Of a stretch of 64,000 nt of DNA, positions 1-12,388 are shown piece by piece. The first letter of the stretch is position 1; each line of letters begins with the position of its first letter. The notes under the pieces are model-generated. The model did not search any database, was not told the DNA's origin, and saw nothing but the letters and a program-made list of their open reading frames with translations. The stretch covers positions 1 through 64,000 of the forward strand of contig WTPW01002587.1 in the NCBI GenBank assembly GCA_009809945.1, in the 5' to 3' direction. A program made the position numbers and the translations under genes. Source of the stretch: Gigaspora margarita (lineage: Eukaryota; Glomeromycota; Glomeromycetes; Diversisporales; Gigasporaceae).

Positions 1-1460
1 TGTGAAGCCTAATCATAATATAAGATCCTTGCACTGCTATTGCAATTGTGGAACCTAATCATAATATTAAGTTCTTGTTTTGCTATTGCATCTATGGTGT
101 TCAATTATCAAATTTGAAAACCTTACACTACACTATAGCCAGTCATGGCATAGCATAAATCTACCAGTAAATTCCAATGGCAAAAACTACTAATAAAGTC
201 ACTAAAGAAAATTTCTCAGTAAAGGTCTGTAAAAGTTACAAATAGAAGTTTGCCAACAGAAATTCTCTAGCTAACGTTTACCATTAAAGTCCTTTAATAG
301 AAGTCTTCTATAACAATTTCCAAGGCAAATTTGCTAATAAAAGTCTACCAAAACTACATTAGCAAAATCCTATCAGACAAAATTTAATGAGAAAATCAAC
401 AAACAAAATTCTGATTACAACACTTCAATGATGAAGTCCACTAGCAAAAAATAAATTATCAAATGACTCCAAAAATAATACCAAAAACACATGACAACTC
501 CAATAACAAGACTTCAATACTTTATTACTCTAGTCTTCACAGAATTTAATCACCAACATAAACACCTTTCACTACTACTATAGCTATAGTGTCTAATTAT
601 CAACATAATTTCATGTACTGTCCTTGTTTAGTTAATATAGATTGTTAATAAATCACTAAGAGAAAGGTGGGTAGGGCAGGACACTGAAACCAGCTTCATT
701 ACAAGGTGAGCTATAGCAAAATGAAAAATAAATTTCTCAACTAACAAAAGACCCTAACTATTTATAAAAACAATCTTGTCTATTATAGTAACTTATAGTC
801 TCAACAATAAATAACTTACACAAAAAACCCTTAAAGTTAAAATAACAAATTATCATATGATCAATAAAGTTATCTACTTTTTGCAATAATGACTACTCTG
901 TCAATTCATTAATAAGCTTTTTATCACTAAAACATTTATTCACTCAATGCATACCTATAAATAAAACATAAATGAAAAACAACCAAAATTATTTTACAAT
1001 ACTAAAGTTATTTATGATAAAACTTATAAGCAATTTCAGATTAAAATTAGTGTATTAAATATTTTATTATAATTTAAAGCATTTACTGACTCAATATCTT
1101 ACTAATACAAATATTACACCAGTTGATGCTAGTTAATATATTACTAATTTGATGTATTAGTAAATATTTTGTTATTAAAATATATTCAAATATTATATAA
1201 ATTATAATATAGACTAATATTAAAAAATATTTAAAAATGTGACTACTATGCTAAAGCAAGTTTACTTTACAGTTTATTATCCATTTTGCAACTGTATTGC
1301 ACAGCCAATTATTGGTCAATCTTATTAAATTTAAAGCATAACTTACATAACCTCTTCAACATAAAATACCTTCTATCTACCAAATTACCTACCAGTTACT
1401 AGTCAATACTTTGCTTTAGGGTTATATAGACCTGGAGTACGATTTGTTACAAATTATAGT
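1..1460. other. Intergenic AT-rich DNA
   Basis: No gene is seen. From about 130 to 500 there is a degenerate tandem pattern of AAAGTCTRCYARYAAAA type. GCAATAATGACTACTCTGTC with TAAGCTTTTTATCAC (about 884-940) resembles GCAATAATGACCGCCTTGTC at 19450-19500. Otherwise there is nothing to report. Confidence 0.5.
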
Positions 1461-1706
1461 AGTCTTCCATTCCTGGTTTTGTGTGACAACGTCACGCAGC
1501 TATCTAGTATGGTTACTGAGACATTTTTAATGGTGTACGTCTGCAAAATCTTATACTTGATTGGACATTGTGCTGAACACAGTAAAAACATAAATTTCTG
1601 CACTTAAACATCACTTTATGCATCACATAGTACTATATTTGTCTATTGTATGANAATTGAAANGCTTTAACATGTTTTGGTCTCNATTAAAGTNCATGCC
1701 GATCAT

Positions 1707-1868
1707 TATAAAAATAACTTTTTTTTTAATTATTGTTTCATTAACAGGAGCCATACCGTAGATAGGTACAAGTAGCGATTGAGGAACACTATAAAAATAA
1801 CTTTTTTTTTATTATTGTTTTACTAACAGGAAGGAGCCATACCGTAAATAGGTAGCAATTAAAGGAAA
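1707..1868 (+). repeat. Tandem duplication, 83-bp unit
   Basis: Two copies (1707 and 1790) each open TATAAAAATAACTTTTTTTT and contain GGAGCCATACCGTA and ATAGGTA. Ns occur just upstream. Confidence 0.7.
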
Positions 1869-1981
1869 TTCTAATATATAATTTAAAACTTGATTACTTA
1901 TCCGATGTATGATTGATTAGTTAATTGATTGTAGTGAAGTAATGAAATCTGCTGTGTTCATCGTATTTTATTCTGTTTTTT

Positions 1982-3243
1982 AATAAGTAGCTGCACAACA
2001 CAGTTGCACCAGGAACGGGAAATTAGTACGTTATGATGTAAATATTATATATCTAATTCCGAATTACCTTGCTAATTACAAAATTACTTTAACGTCTTGT
2101 AGAGAAGAAGGTAAAGATTCTAAATTTTTATGCAACCTCTGCGAATACGTCCGTTGTAGGATTAATCAAGTAATATGAGGTCACGAATCATTTTGATCTG
2201 AGTCATGATATCACTTAATTTGATCCGATTAATTATGCACTCAATTTAAGTATCAGTTTATGAAACAATGTAGAGAGGGCATTAATAAAGGTAAAAATTT
2301 AAAGTTATGTAATGCGAGAACAATAATAATATATTTAAGGAGCAATGACGATGTTGATACCTAATATCTGCATTGAATAGAGTTATTGAATAAATTTACT
2401 AAATTAGACAAATTTTTGTATAACTTAAAAATAACCTTAAATAGTATCGAAAACTACATTTTTATTACCAAAAAATAATTGTAGAAATTTGCTGATGATC
2501 ATTGCAAAATTCGTAATATGACCCAAATAAGCTAAATTCTACAAAATATAACTCTATATCAGTTCAACGTTTCAAGACATGATTGCGACCTTTTATAATT
2601 AGATCTAAATCAAGAACCCCAAATTACTATTTGATTTTCATAATTATTGTGACAGATTAAAATAAAAACGGATTATTAAAATAAAATTTTCTATTTTTTT
2701 AAGCAAAATTTTAAAATTTTTTAGGACATTTTTGGGGGTTTTTTTAGCATTAGGGTTAGGGTTATTAATAAATGAGTATATTGGGTTTTATAAGCTTTAA
2801 AGGTGAGCAAGAGGGGTCTCAGTTTAATCTGATTTTATTAATCTGCCATAATTATTAATAATTATTACATGACACACCTATCAAAATGATCCCCGAATCT
2901 AATTATTGCATCAATCTCCTCGCTCTAAACACATTTCCTATTTTTTTAAAGTTGATCGGTTTATGGTATATAACTTATATATTTATTAAAAATTTTATGT
3001 AATTAAATAGTTAATTATAGTCGAATTATTTAACTCATTTTAACACACCTGTCAAATATGCCTCATAATTTTTGGAGTAGTATAAAAAGTCGCAGTAATG
3101 ATTAGACTTTCCATATAAATCCCCAAAAATGTAATTTCGAATTTTTATTGAATTAAGCTTAATCCTGGCCATTATTCAAACAATGCCGCTAGGCTTATTA
3201 TCCGTTCCTGGTTTAGCGCGACTGCATTGCGCAGCTACTTATT
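1982..3243. mobile_element. 1.26-kb inverted-repeat element with CCAGGAACGG ends
   Basis: The left arm (1982-2019, AATAAGTAGCTGC...CCAGGAACGG) mirrors the right arm (3202-3243, CCGTTCCTGGTTTAGCGCGA...CTACTTATT). Single arms of the same type lie at 1469-1505 and 11321-11359. The interior has a TTAGGG run (2750-2764) and secondary inverted repeats. No gene and no target duplication are seen. Confidence 0.55.
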
Positions 3244-4285
3244 GTTTATTAGTAAAAAAAAATGGCTGACAAATTACTGCAGAATTCCGGGTTATCCAAT
3301 TAGTAAAATCACTAATTAAATTTTTTGGATTTCCTAAAAAAGGCAGCTTTTAAGTATCTAAGATGACACTACTACGTCATCATTTATTTGTTTATTTGAT
3401 TATCGGCCAGATGCCTGTCAGATTAATAGACTAACTGCATCTCACTGCAAATTTGTTTGTATTGTTTGTATTCGCAGGGGCTCATATGCACAATATGCAC
3501 CATTTTGGCTAGGATACAGGCAGAGTCCCTTCTGGTAACAATCGGATAAAAGGGCCTCTGAAAATATAATGTAATGTGAATATTAAATCCATAATCATTA
3601 AATTTAAATTTTTTTTAAAAAAAATAATATAAAAACAGACCTTTCGAAAAAATGATGCATCCATTTTTCTGAGAATTAACAATATATTTGTATAATAAAA
3701 ATCTGGTTTTCAAAAATAACAACTATTTCAAGATTTATATACATATTGCTTTCTCCTTTAATATCCATAAGCTTTTTATAAATTATATATTTAAGTTCTT
3801 CAGATTTTATAGTATTTTCTTTTTGCTTGCAAATCTCATTTAAAATTTGGTCTTCTTGTTTATTTTTTTTTGGCTTTCGTTTATTTGGTTTGAACACTCA
3901 AAGCATGTTTTTGATTATTTTGAAATGCAATAATGGGTTTATAGTTTGACAAGATAAACAAAGTTTTGTATTTTTCATTTTACAATATTCAAAGAAAAAA
4001 TTTTAAGTAAATAGTTATTCATATTATTATATATATTATTATTATTAATAAATATCAGGAATGATGCTAAAATTCAGATAATTATGAAATCTAAAAGCCC
4101 TATTGGTTAATCACTCTAACTCTAACCAATCAGATGTGGTAATTTCACAATCATCTAATTATAGTATTATTACCTACAATAAATATCATTATTATTGTAT
4201 CAATTATTAATTTTATTAATTTTAATATTAGCAAATAAATTTAAAACCTGATTATGTACATGATTTTGGTGGTGATACTAGGTGG

Positions 4286-4405
4286 GTCAGAAAAACCTGT
4301 TACCAGACTTTCAATTATATTTTGTTATAGTTAGCCATCTATGTAAATCAATTATGATAGATCTTTTGTAGATAGCTAACTGTAAACTTTGATAACAGGT
4401 TTTCT
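4286..4405. repeat. 120-bp imperfect hairpin
   Basis: Arms AGAAAAACCTGTTACCAGA... and, inverted, AGAAAACCTGTTATCAAAG..., with TAGTTAGCCATCTA / TAGTTAGCTATCTA nearer the centre, pair across a short loop. It is a likely tiny MITE. Confidence 0.6.
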
Positions 4406-4868
4406 CTTGATGATATTTATACATGATTTGCTTTTTTTAATTTTTTTTATTCAAATTTTTTACTTGTATTTCTTATTTATATTTCTTATTGCAAAAGTTT
4501 AGTACATGTTTTATAATTGATTGATTAGTGTTGGTTGTTTTTTTTATTATTATTTTTGTATTTGATACCTTTTTATTACTTTATTTATATTGATTTTACA
4601 AAAATTCTATAAATTATTTATTAAATTTGCTTAAAATTTTAATGATTCAAAATATTGCATTTAAATGAACATTATTAAACAAAAATTATAAATTAATTGA
4701 ATTTGATTTTTCTTAAATCATATTTGTATTTTATCAAATCGATACAGTATATTTCAGAATAGTTAAAACCTTTTTCTTGTATATGGTGTCAAATTAGTAA
4801 AGCACTTGATCCAATCCAAATAAGATATGAACACCAATATTACATATATATCTAAAAATGATATAATT

Positions 4869-5060
4869 GTCTGAGGCGTAGCGAGGACTCTATAGTATAG
4901 CAATGGACACGATTTTGTGTTGGATTCTAGTCACATGTACACATATTAGCCAATTAGTTATAGAGATCAACACAAATCAGTTCGTTGGTCTAATGTTTGA
5001 CTGTTAGCCAATCAGCTATAGAGATCGACATAAATCAGCCCGATGTTCATTCTTGGCTTC
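4869..5060 (+). repeat. Dispersed repeat with GCRTAGCGRAGRACT motif, copy 1
   Basis: The sequence GGCGTAGCGAGGACT, with a nearby TTTGTGTTGGATTCT, recurs at about 61118 and in part at 63328. It is followed by two tandem TAGCCAATYAGYTATAGAGA units. Confidence 0.55.
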
Positions 5061-6271
5061 AGACACAAATAGTATATAGCAGTTAGACCAATAGCAACTA
5101 TATTATGCATTACCATTTTAACTGTTAAAAATGATATCTTGGATTGGTAAACTGTGTTATACCAAGAAGTTTTTTAGCAAAAATTCAAAAAAAAAGTTAC
5201 TGTAGAGCTATAGAATCAGAAAGCAACAAATATACGTGACTTTTAATCTTAAAGACACTTGAGACAGAATTTTGAGTTGCAATATTTGATTCATATAATA
5301 GTATTATATACTATTTATTGGATCGACATAAATTAGCCTCTTAAGATTAGAACGCATTTCAAACTAGGTTTGGTTCAAATCTTGAAAACATAATACCGAT
5401 TCTAAAAAAAATCAACCAGAATTAAGCTAATACTAACCTAATTCGGGCTAACTTTCAGGATTCTGATCTTTCAGGATTTTTGTTTAGCTCCCTTTCAAAC
5501 TAGTAATATTTTTGGCCATTTATTATTTTTGTTATAATTAAGCAGATAAATTATAGTTGATAAATTTGCCGTACTTTAGCTATTTTTCATTATCAGCCAG
5601 AATCACTATTTTGAACTAAAACCAGTCTGAACTGACTACTTAAAGATTTTAGTAACCTTAAAGGAATTTTACAAAGTGAAAATGTCTCATTAAAAATAGT
5701 TTATTTCAGAATGACTGGGAGTTTCATTATGTGAATCAAATTTAGTTAGCAATTTAACAGAATTTAGACTTTAGTTTAATTGCCAAAACCTCCAATATAA
5801 AATGTTTAATGTTTAAAGCCCATAAAAAAAAAATATATGTAACATTGAAGAGCACATCTACTATAACAAAATGTAAATGATAGGGGAATATTTAAGAATA
5901 ATTCTTGCAATGTACCGTTTTTAATTAAGTATAAGGATGGGACCAATTTCTAAACCAAGATTTTGACATTTATATAATATAAAATCAGATCATGTGTGAG
6001 AGAAAAAAATAGGCAAAACTAATGCAAATGTAAATTGAAACAAGCAGAATGAAGTTTTATATCTAGTTAGGAATAGTTTTTCTGTAGTCGCTAAAGTTAA
6101 CTTCCTAACCCTAATTGAAATTAATTATTAATACTATATATATATTAATATATATTACAGTATGCATATTAAAATGAATATTTGGATTATGGAATTGATA
6201 CGAATAATGCACAGATACCTGGATATATTTAGTAGATGTCTGAGTTATTTTTCTTAAAATTTGACATTAAT

Positions 6272-6877
6272 TAGAGATAGCAAATTAATTACTTATTAAA
6301 TGTCAAATTACACAATGTGATAATTTTCTAATAATATCTTTACAGAAACTAGTACTTTTTTTAGATGAGTTTAAGATAGTTTAAGATAATATTAAAGTTA
6401 TTAATATTATTTTTTTTATAATTAAAAGATTATTTTAAGATTTAAAAATCTAAAAATAATAATATTATTATGGTTTAATAATTATAAATTATTATAAGAT
6501 AATTATATGATTATTGGTTAAGATTATTTTAAGATGTTTTTAAGATTTTACTAAGATTTTTTTAAGATGATGATAAGATTATTTTAAGATTATTTTAAGA
6601 TTACTATAAGATTATTTTAAGATTATTTTAAGATGGTTTTAAGATTATTATAAGATAAGATTATTATAAGATTATTTTAAGATTATTATAAGATTATTAG
6701 GAGTATTATAAGATTATTATAAGACATAATTTTGATAATTTTATTATAATCTTTAAGATTATAATAAATCAATAGAAAAAAATTAGGTAGTTTCTGTAAA
6801 GATACTAATAACATGCTAAATTGCATGATATGTGATGTGACTTTTTATGTAATAAGTGATTACCTTGTTCATCTCTA
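6272..6877. mobile_element. hAT-like MITE with internal AAGATTATT minisatellite
   Basis: Ends TAGAGATAGCAAATTAATTA and, inverted, TAGAGATGAACAAGGTAATC are flanked by ACATTAAT (6264-6271) and ATATTAAT (6878-6885), an 8-bp duplication with one mismatch. The inverted similarity reaches about 90 bp inward to TATCTTTACAGAAACT. The centre (about 6360-6740) is a TTTTAAGATTATTATAAGAT-type minisatellite. Confidence 0.75.
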
Positions 6878-6886
6878 ATATTAATA

Positions 6887-7144
6887 CAGTCAACCTATAG
6901 ATGCAGACTTGTTTACATCACTAGTTATGTCTTAATTATTTTATTTTATAATCTGATTTTTTATATAAAACATAACTAAGTGATAGTATAAATCTGCATC
7001 TATAAGTGAACCTTCATAAGTCCACTATGTCCAAGCATATAGAACTCTTAATAAAATGCCCTCTAAATGCAGACCCTCTCTAAATACATATTTTTGGAAA
7101 GTTTGCCTATGGTTCCAAGAGATGCACGTATGGAGGGTTAACTG
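6887..7144. mobile_element. TA-flanked MITE beginning CAGTCAACC
   Basis: TA flanks CAGTCAACCTATAGATGCAG on the left and, inverted, CAGTTAACCCTCCATACGTG on the right. It directly abuts the hAT MITE to its left. The CAGT ends with a TA target suggest pogo-type mobilisation. Confidence 0.65.
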
Positions 7145-7659
7145 TAAAGTTTTTTCTAATCTCATATACAGGTAATAACAAAATTTAACCCTAATACATA
7201 CAATAGCAAATTTTTTAGATTAGTAATATTAGGATATATGAAGTTATTAATATCAAGAGCATTTCTAAAATTAAATATAACTGCATCGAAAGTTTGTATT
7301 TGAATAAGAGTTGATATTACCATGTATAATCAGCGTGATAAAAATCTACCCATCATATGAGATTTGTTGATTGAATAGCAATAAATTATCAAAGTAAATA
7401 AAAAATTAAAGCCACTCAAAACTATTGCATATAGAAGAAGACTTAATATTGCTATTGTAAAAGATACAAAACCTTTGAGTTAAAAAACATACATTATAAA
7501 ATTTTAAATCTAATAAAATTATTTTAATAAATTTTTGTTCAATTCTGCAATGTTAATAATAAAAAATAAATTTGGTATAAATACTTTATTATTGAAACTA
7601 TTTTTATTAGATTTTTAATACAGAATACAAGCTTTTTTTATTATCTATATAATGGAAAT

Positions 7660-7800
7660 AGGGTATTGTGACCAAGTAATATATCTTGTGAACTAATGAT
7701 CAGAATTAAATGAATTTTATACCATTCAATTCATCTCATCAACGAATTGAATGACATAATATTTACCCAATTCCAATCACTAGATCACAAGATATTATCA
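7660..7800. repeat. Palindromic GATCACAAGATAT-type repeat
   Basis: Outer arms (ATATCTTGTGA / TCACAAGATAT) and an inner pair (CCATTCAATTCATCTC / GAATTGAATG) make a double hairpin. Relatives lie at about 11405-11500, 20073-20160, 20445-20525, 20728-20795 and 48890-48992. Confidence 0.6.
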
Positions 7801-8203
7801 TTTATACAAAATATAAGTTTTTGCTCATATATGAATTTTTTGTAAATCTGCAAATTTTTATATATAAATGTTTAATAATCTTGTAATTCTGTGATTGGAT
7901 TTTAACGATTTTGTCTTATTAGAATTGTCTCACTAAGACAGTCATTTTGATGGTAAAATTATCCAAAACAGACCAGTAGATCAAAAATTATTTGCTGTGT
8001 TCACAATACTCCCTCTTTTCTAAAATTTAGTTTTTATATTATATTTGTGTACTAATTATTTATATCTAAAACTATATACTGTATGATATAAAGATTTTTT
8101 TTTGTAGTAATTTATTCTTTATTAAACATAGTTCAAATAATAAAAATTGTATAAAAATTTATTTGTTTATTAAAAAAGTTTTATTAGTAGAAACTTTAAT
8201 CTG

Positions 8204-8430
8204 CACGGCCGGCAGGTGCCACCGTCAAACGGAAAAATCAGATGAAAGTCAGAAGATTTTTTCAGGAAGGAATTCCTGTTGCGGCAGGTCACATTTAAGT
8301 GCCTTAAGGGAAATCTGAATGGGCTTTTATATTAAATAAAAAACGTAGTAACACATGATAAATGTAATAGTTATTTTAAAGTTTTCTGAGAAAATAAAGG
8401 CAGATCTGCCAAAAACAAAAAAAAAAAAAA
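8204..8430 (+). mobile_element. 5'-truncated LINE insertion with poly-A tail
   Basis: The insert of 227 bp is GC-richer than its flanks and ends in an A-rich tail. It is bounded by a near-perfect 15-bp target duplication, AGAAACTTTAAYCTG (8189-8203 and 8431-8445; one mismatch). Its GCAGGTCACATTTAAGTGCC block resembles the 3' end of the 40-48 kb LINE. It has the form of a dead-on-arrival copy made by incomplete target-primed reverse transcription. Confidence 0.8.
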
Positions 8431-9191
8431 AGAAACTTTAACCTGACCACAATACTCTATCTCTTTTATATTACTAGATATTTTTATATATTTAATTATA
8501 TTAGTATTTTAATATTAGTATATTTTAGGTTGTATTTGGTTTGTACTTCTAATAAATAGAATCACACTAATATATTGTATATACAAAAAAAAACACAATT
8601 CTTTATATTTAATAAAATTTACTATATTATAATATTTTTGTAATATTTTTATGATTTTTAATATAAATTATAATATTACTTTATGCTTTTTTATATTGTG
8701 TTATTTTGATTATCTGTGCTCAAATACACCTATATGCATTATTTCGAGATATTGAGTCAATTTTGAAACTCTATTGTTACTATATTATAAATTTACTACC
8801 TAATATCATATTATTTAAGGACATTATCCAAAATTAACTATACTATTATTAGGAACACAAATTTTGAAATAGCGACATTTCAGATTAATTTTACTTTCTA
8901 AAATTTTAGTACACGTACATTGTTATTTCTATATTTTTTTTGTTCTTTAAGTTTCAACATTCACTAGTATATAATGACGGATGCCCTAAAATACAAAACT
9001 CAGATAATAGCCCGATAATAATAAGTGAATATTATTTTTGCAAGTGGATTCAAACTGATTTTGTCTTGAAAGTTTGGTACATACAAAAAAATAAGTTAAA
9101 TCCAAGCTACCAATTATTTATATGACAATCTAAAAATTTCAAATTATCTCCAGATAGGGTTAAACTCCAGGATAACCACTTGGATCATAAT

Positions 9192-9348
9192 TAGAGATGG
9201 GCAAAATACAAAATTTTCATTTTACATGCATATGTGCATGCATTTTTTGCATGCATGCATGTTATAGCCAAAGTTATGGTTTAATTTCTTAATACTGGCC
9301 AGAATTAATTGCATATTTGCATATTATGCATGCAATTGCCTATCTTTA
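9192..9348. mobile_element. 157-bp hAT-like MITE
   Basis: Ends TAGAGATGGGCAA and, inverted, TAAAGATAGGCAA carry an 8-bp duplication ATCATAAT / ATCATGAT (9184-9191 and 9349-9356). The interior is rich in TGCATGCA palindromes. Its ends resemble those of the 6272-6877 element. Confidence 0.75.
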
Positions 9349-9536
9349 ATCATGATAATCAAACCTTGATGTTAGCAAACAATGTGCCCAGAGATAAAAA
9401 AATTATATACGTTTTTCTTAATAATATACTATCATAATATAAATAAATATAAATTATGGATCATTTATTTTGAATAATACCATGGGTTGAATCAATACAT
9501 ACCAGCCCTGTAAGAAAAGTGGTAGTATCATGTGGG

Positions 9537-9900
9537 TCCTGGTAGTGTTCTTACAAAAAATTGTTCACCTCCCTGTAATTTTGACCAATCAAAATTTAGG
9601 ATCAGGTGTATCGTGTTAGTCAAAATAAATGTGATTTGTTTTCTAAGTAAAAAACTTACATGTAAAATTAAAGCTAAAAAATCGCATTATAATTAGGGTT
9701 AGGGTATTAGGGTTAGGGTTAGAAGAATATAGTGGCTACTAGTAAAATTTTATGAGGAACTTTTTTAATTAGGTCACTGTAGATGGTTTCCTAATAAAAA
9801 TTTTGAGCTATCCCTGTTTTATTGTAAAAAAGTTTGCTTTGATTTTTACACCTGATCTTTAAAATTACAAGGGTAAACAATTTTTGTGGATGAGCTAGGG
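9537..9900. mobile_element. Inverted-repeat element carrying a TTAGGG run
   Basis: Arms ACAAAAAATTGTTCACCTCC and, inverted, ACAAAAATTGTTTACCCTTG continue into GTAATTTT and ATCAGGTGTA. The interior holds TTAGGG repeats (9692-9721). A CCCTAA-type run lies just beyond the right arm (9934-9962). Confidence 0.6.
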
Positions 9901-10065
9901 TTTCTCTAATACACACTTTTTAATCCTAACCCTTACCCTAACCTTACCCCAACCCTAACCCCTAATAGCAATTGTATTAGTCGAAACAATATAACTAACT
10001 AAGGCCATACCAATTTGATTTTCTGTTTAACGTAACCCCCTCCTCACTTTTTAAAAATTTATATA

Positions 10066-10238
10066 CAGTCAGACCTCCCTAAATGCAAGTTGTTGGGCCA
10101 AACTTCTGACAGCTTGCATTTAGAGAACAATAAGAAAAATTGCATTTATAGAAGTTAGAAATATATTTGGACCAGAATTTAAGGTTGCATTTAGAGAGGT
10201 GTTGCATTTGGGGGGTTGCATTTAGGGAGGTCTGACTG
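10066..10238. mobile_element. 173-bp TA-flanked MITE beginning CAGTCAGACC
   Basis: Perfect inverted ends CAGTCAGACCTCCCTAAATG are flanked by TA on both sides. TTGCATTTA-type motifs recur inside. It is too short to code. Confidence 0.85.
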
Positions 10239-11011
10239 TAGTATAAATAATACTTCATATATATATAACAGATAATAACCAATAAGATTTTAGTATTTGG
10301 TCATAAAATATTTTATTATTAATAACTATATATAAGAAAATACTGCCATTATACTTATATGAATATACCATATGTGTTATTTTGAGATAGCACGTACTAT
10401 ACGTACATACATTTGAATTGACATGTGTTATTCTCGATTTTCACTGATCGTGAAATGACCCTGGTCAATTCGTGATGCAGACATGAGACTACAGCAATTT
10501 AATAAACTACTGATAATAACTACATATTATATAATTTATTAATAACGACAATAAAAATTGCACATTTTATCAATGACGATAATAATAATTATTAATAATC
10601 ACATTGATATTTGATTTTTTTCACGGATATTTATAAAGATAATTCTTTATTATTACACATGCTTCTTTTTTTATTCATTATATTCGAATCGATCTTTATC
10701 GCCTTGTATTACATATTTCTTCTTTAACTTTATTGATTCGCAAGGGTATGACTTCATGAATCGTAAAATTCGTTATTTTGAATGCCTAAATATGCTAAAA
10801 AATTTCGAACTCGAAATTCAAGCTAATACCTTTAAGGTTCTTTGTATTGGCATAATATAAGAACTGTATATGCCTAAATAAGATAGTAATAACTTGGGGA
10901 TGCAAGTTTGTTATGTCGAAAATTTTACGAAATAACCAATAATGGTTTTATTTGGCAGGCGAAAGATCCGAAGGATCGCAGGGTGATCGTTTTTACATGA
11001 CAATTAAAAAA

Positions 11012-11093
11012 GCATCTGGCTTTGAATTTAATGTGCTAACCTGGACCACGAAGGGGCTCAGGTTGCAAGCACATTAAATTCAAAGCCAGATGC
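11012..11093. repeat. Perfect 26-bp inverted repeat (hairpin)
   Basis: GCATCTGGCTTTGAATTTAA plus six more bases (11012-11037) is exactly inverted at 11068-11093. An inner AACCTG/CAGGTT pair adds six base pairs, and outer TGACA/TGTCA pairs may extend the stem. Transcribed, it would give an RNA hairpin of about 82 nt. GATCCGAAGGATC forms a second small hairpin at about 10967. Confidence 0.85.
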
Positions 11094-11320
11094 GCTGTCA
11101 TTGGATGTGCAACATCCAGTAGCAAGTTGACGGTGTAGAGGAGGTGTAGTTAGAGAAGATTATTTTCTTTTTCTTTATAACATAAATCACTTGAGCTAAT
11201 CTAATCTATTTGGCGTATAAATAGTACTTTACGACCTACATTTATCATTAAAAAGAAAAAAATAATGTAAATAATATATTCGATTTCAGAAAATTTTAAT
11301 TTTAAGATGTACTTATATAA

Positions 11321-11359
11321 CGTTCCTGGTGTTAGCGCGACTGCGTCGTGCAGCTACCC
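11321..11359. repeat. Single CGTTCCTGG...CAGCTAC motif
   Basis: This GC-rich island reads CGTTCCTGGTGTTAGCGCGA and then a GCGACTGCGTCGTGC hairpin. It matches the arms of the 1982-3243 element and a weaker copy at 1469-1505. Confidence 0.55.
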
Positions 11360-11857
11360 CAATGTGTAATATGTCACATTTGTATTTTGATAATATATTG
11401 CGATACACTAATCAAAATCAAAAAAAAATTTAGTAACATTCGATTCATCTTACTGAGACGAATCAAATAATATAAAATTTTTTTGATTCTAGTTGCAAAA
11501 CTACAATATATAAGTAAAAGTCGATATTACTTATGCAGTATTAAGTTTCTTTAATTTTTTCTCATTTGGGTAATTGGGTAATGTCCGGAGGAAGCATGCA
11601 ACAATGCATTACAATACACATAGTGAACATAGTGCACCATAATATCCCCAAATGTAAAAAACATAGCATTTTTTGAGTAGATTTTGAAAGCTCATTTTAA
11701 CCTTTTTTTTAAAGGCTTTTTTTTTTTATAATTAGATAGTAAATCGATAGTTATTTTATTTCGCTAAATTTTGTAAATAGATATGCTTTTTCTAAAAATT
11801 TTATATGAGCAATTCTTAAGTGCGGCATAAAACCCGACTCTTCCTTAAGCATTACTT

Positions 11858-12150
11858 GTACCTCTAAATATTTGTACGTATTATAGTTAGAAAAACTTTA
11901 AATAATGCAACACTTAGTTTAATTTTAATCAATAACAATATTATATATTTTTTAAGTACCTCTAAATATTTGTACGTATTATAGTTAGAAAAACTTTAAA
12001 TAATGCAAAACAGTTTAATTTTAATCAATAACAATACTATATATTTTTTAAGTACCTCCAAATATTTGTACGTATTATAGTTAGAAAAACTTTAAATAAT
12101 GCAGAACTTAGTTTAATTTTAATCAATAACAATACTATATATTTTTTAAA
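11858..12150 (+). repeat. Tandem triplication, 96-98-bp unit
   Basis: Three nearly identical copies start at 11858, 11956 and 12052, each opening GTACCTCTAAATATTTGTAC and including AATAATGCA. The high identity implies a recent duplication. Confidence 0.85.
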
Positions 12151-12388
12151 TACCTTAGTTTCGAGCGGTTTTGTTCATTGTTAATATAAATTGTTATATA
12201 AATTATTATACAAAATTAATAGCCAATAAAATTGCATAATATATATAGTGTGTTTTATTTAGCCCGTGTTGATCGAAAATTTTTATTTTCTGACTGGGAT
12301 CGGTTTGATTCGGCTTCCGATCAATTACATTTGATGAGTTCGGTTACCCGCATCGATTACTATATTTTCCCAACTCATACAGGGAGGG

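Larger units (their letters stand above)
3244..6263. other. Intergenic AT-rich DNA with short frames
   Basis: Apart from the hairpin at 4286-4405 and the repeat at 4869-5060, no feature is supported. A 73-codon lysine-rich minus-strand frame (3676-3897) has somewhat protein-like composition but no recognised family. Confidence 0.4.
7145..9183. other. Intergenic AT-rich DNA
   Basis: It contains the palindromic repeat at 7660-7800 and the truncated LINE at 8204-8430. I see nothing else; the short frame near 8940-9125 lacks coding character. Confidence 0.45.
10241..11857. other. Intergenic DNA with GC-richer islands
   Basis: Besides the 26-bp hairpin (11012-11093) and the GCGCGAC motif (11321-11359), there is a palindromic-family remnant at about 11405-11500. 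No gene is seen. Confidence 0.4.

Noticed and set aside
9934-9962. Chromosome end (telomere)
   Set aside because: The CCCTAA run is short, degenerate and interior, with ordinary sequence on both sides.
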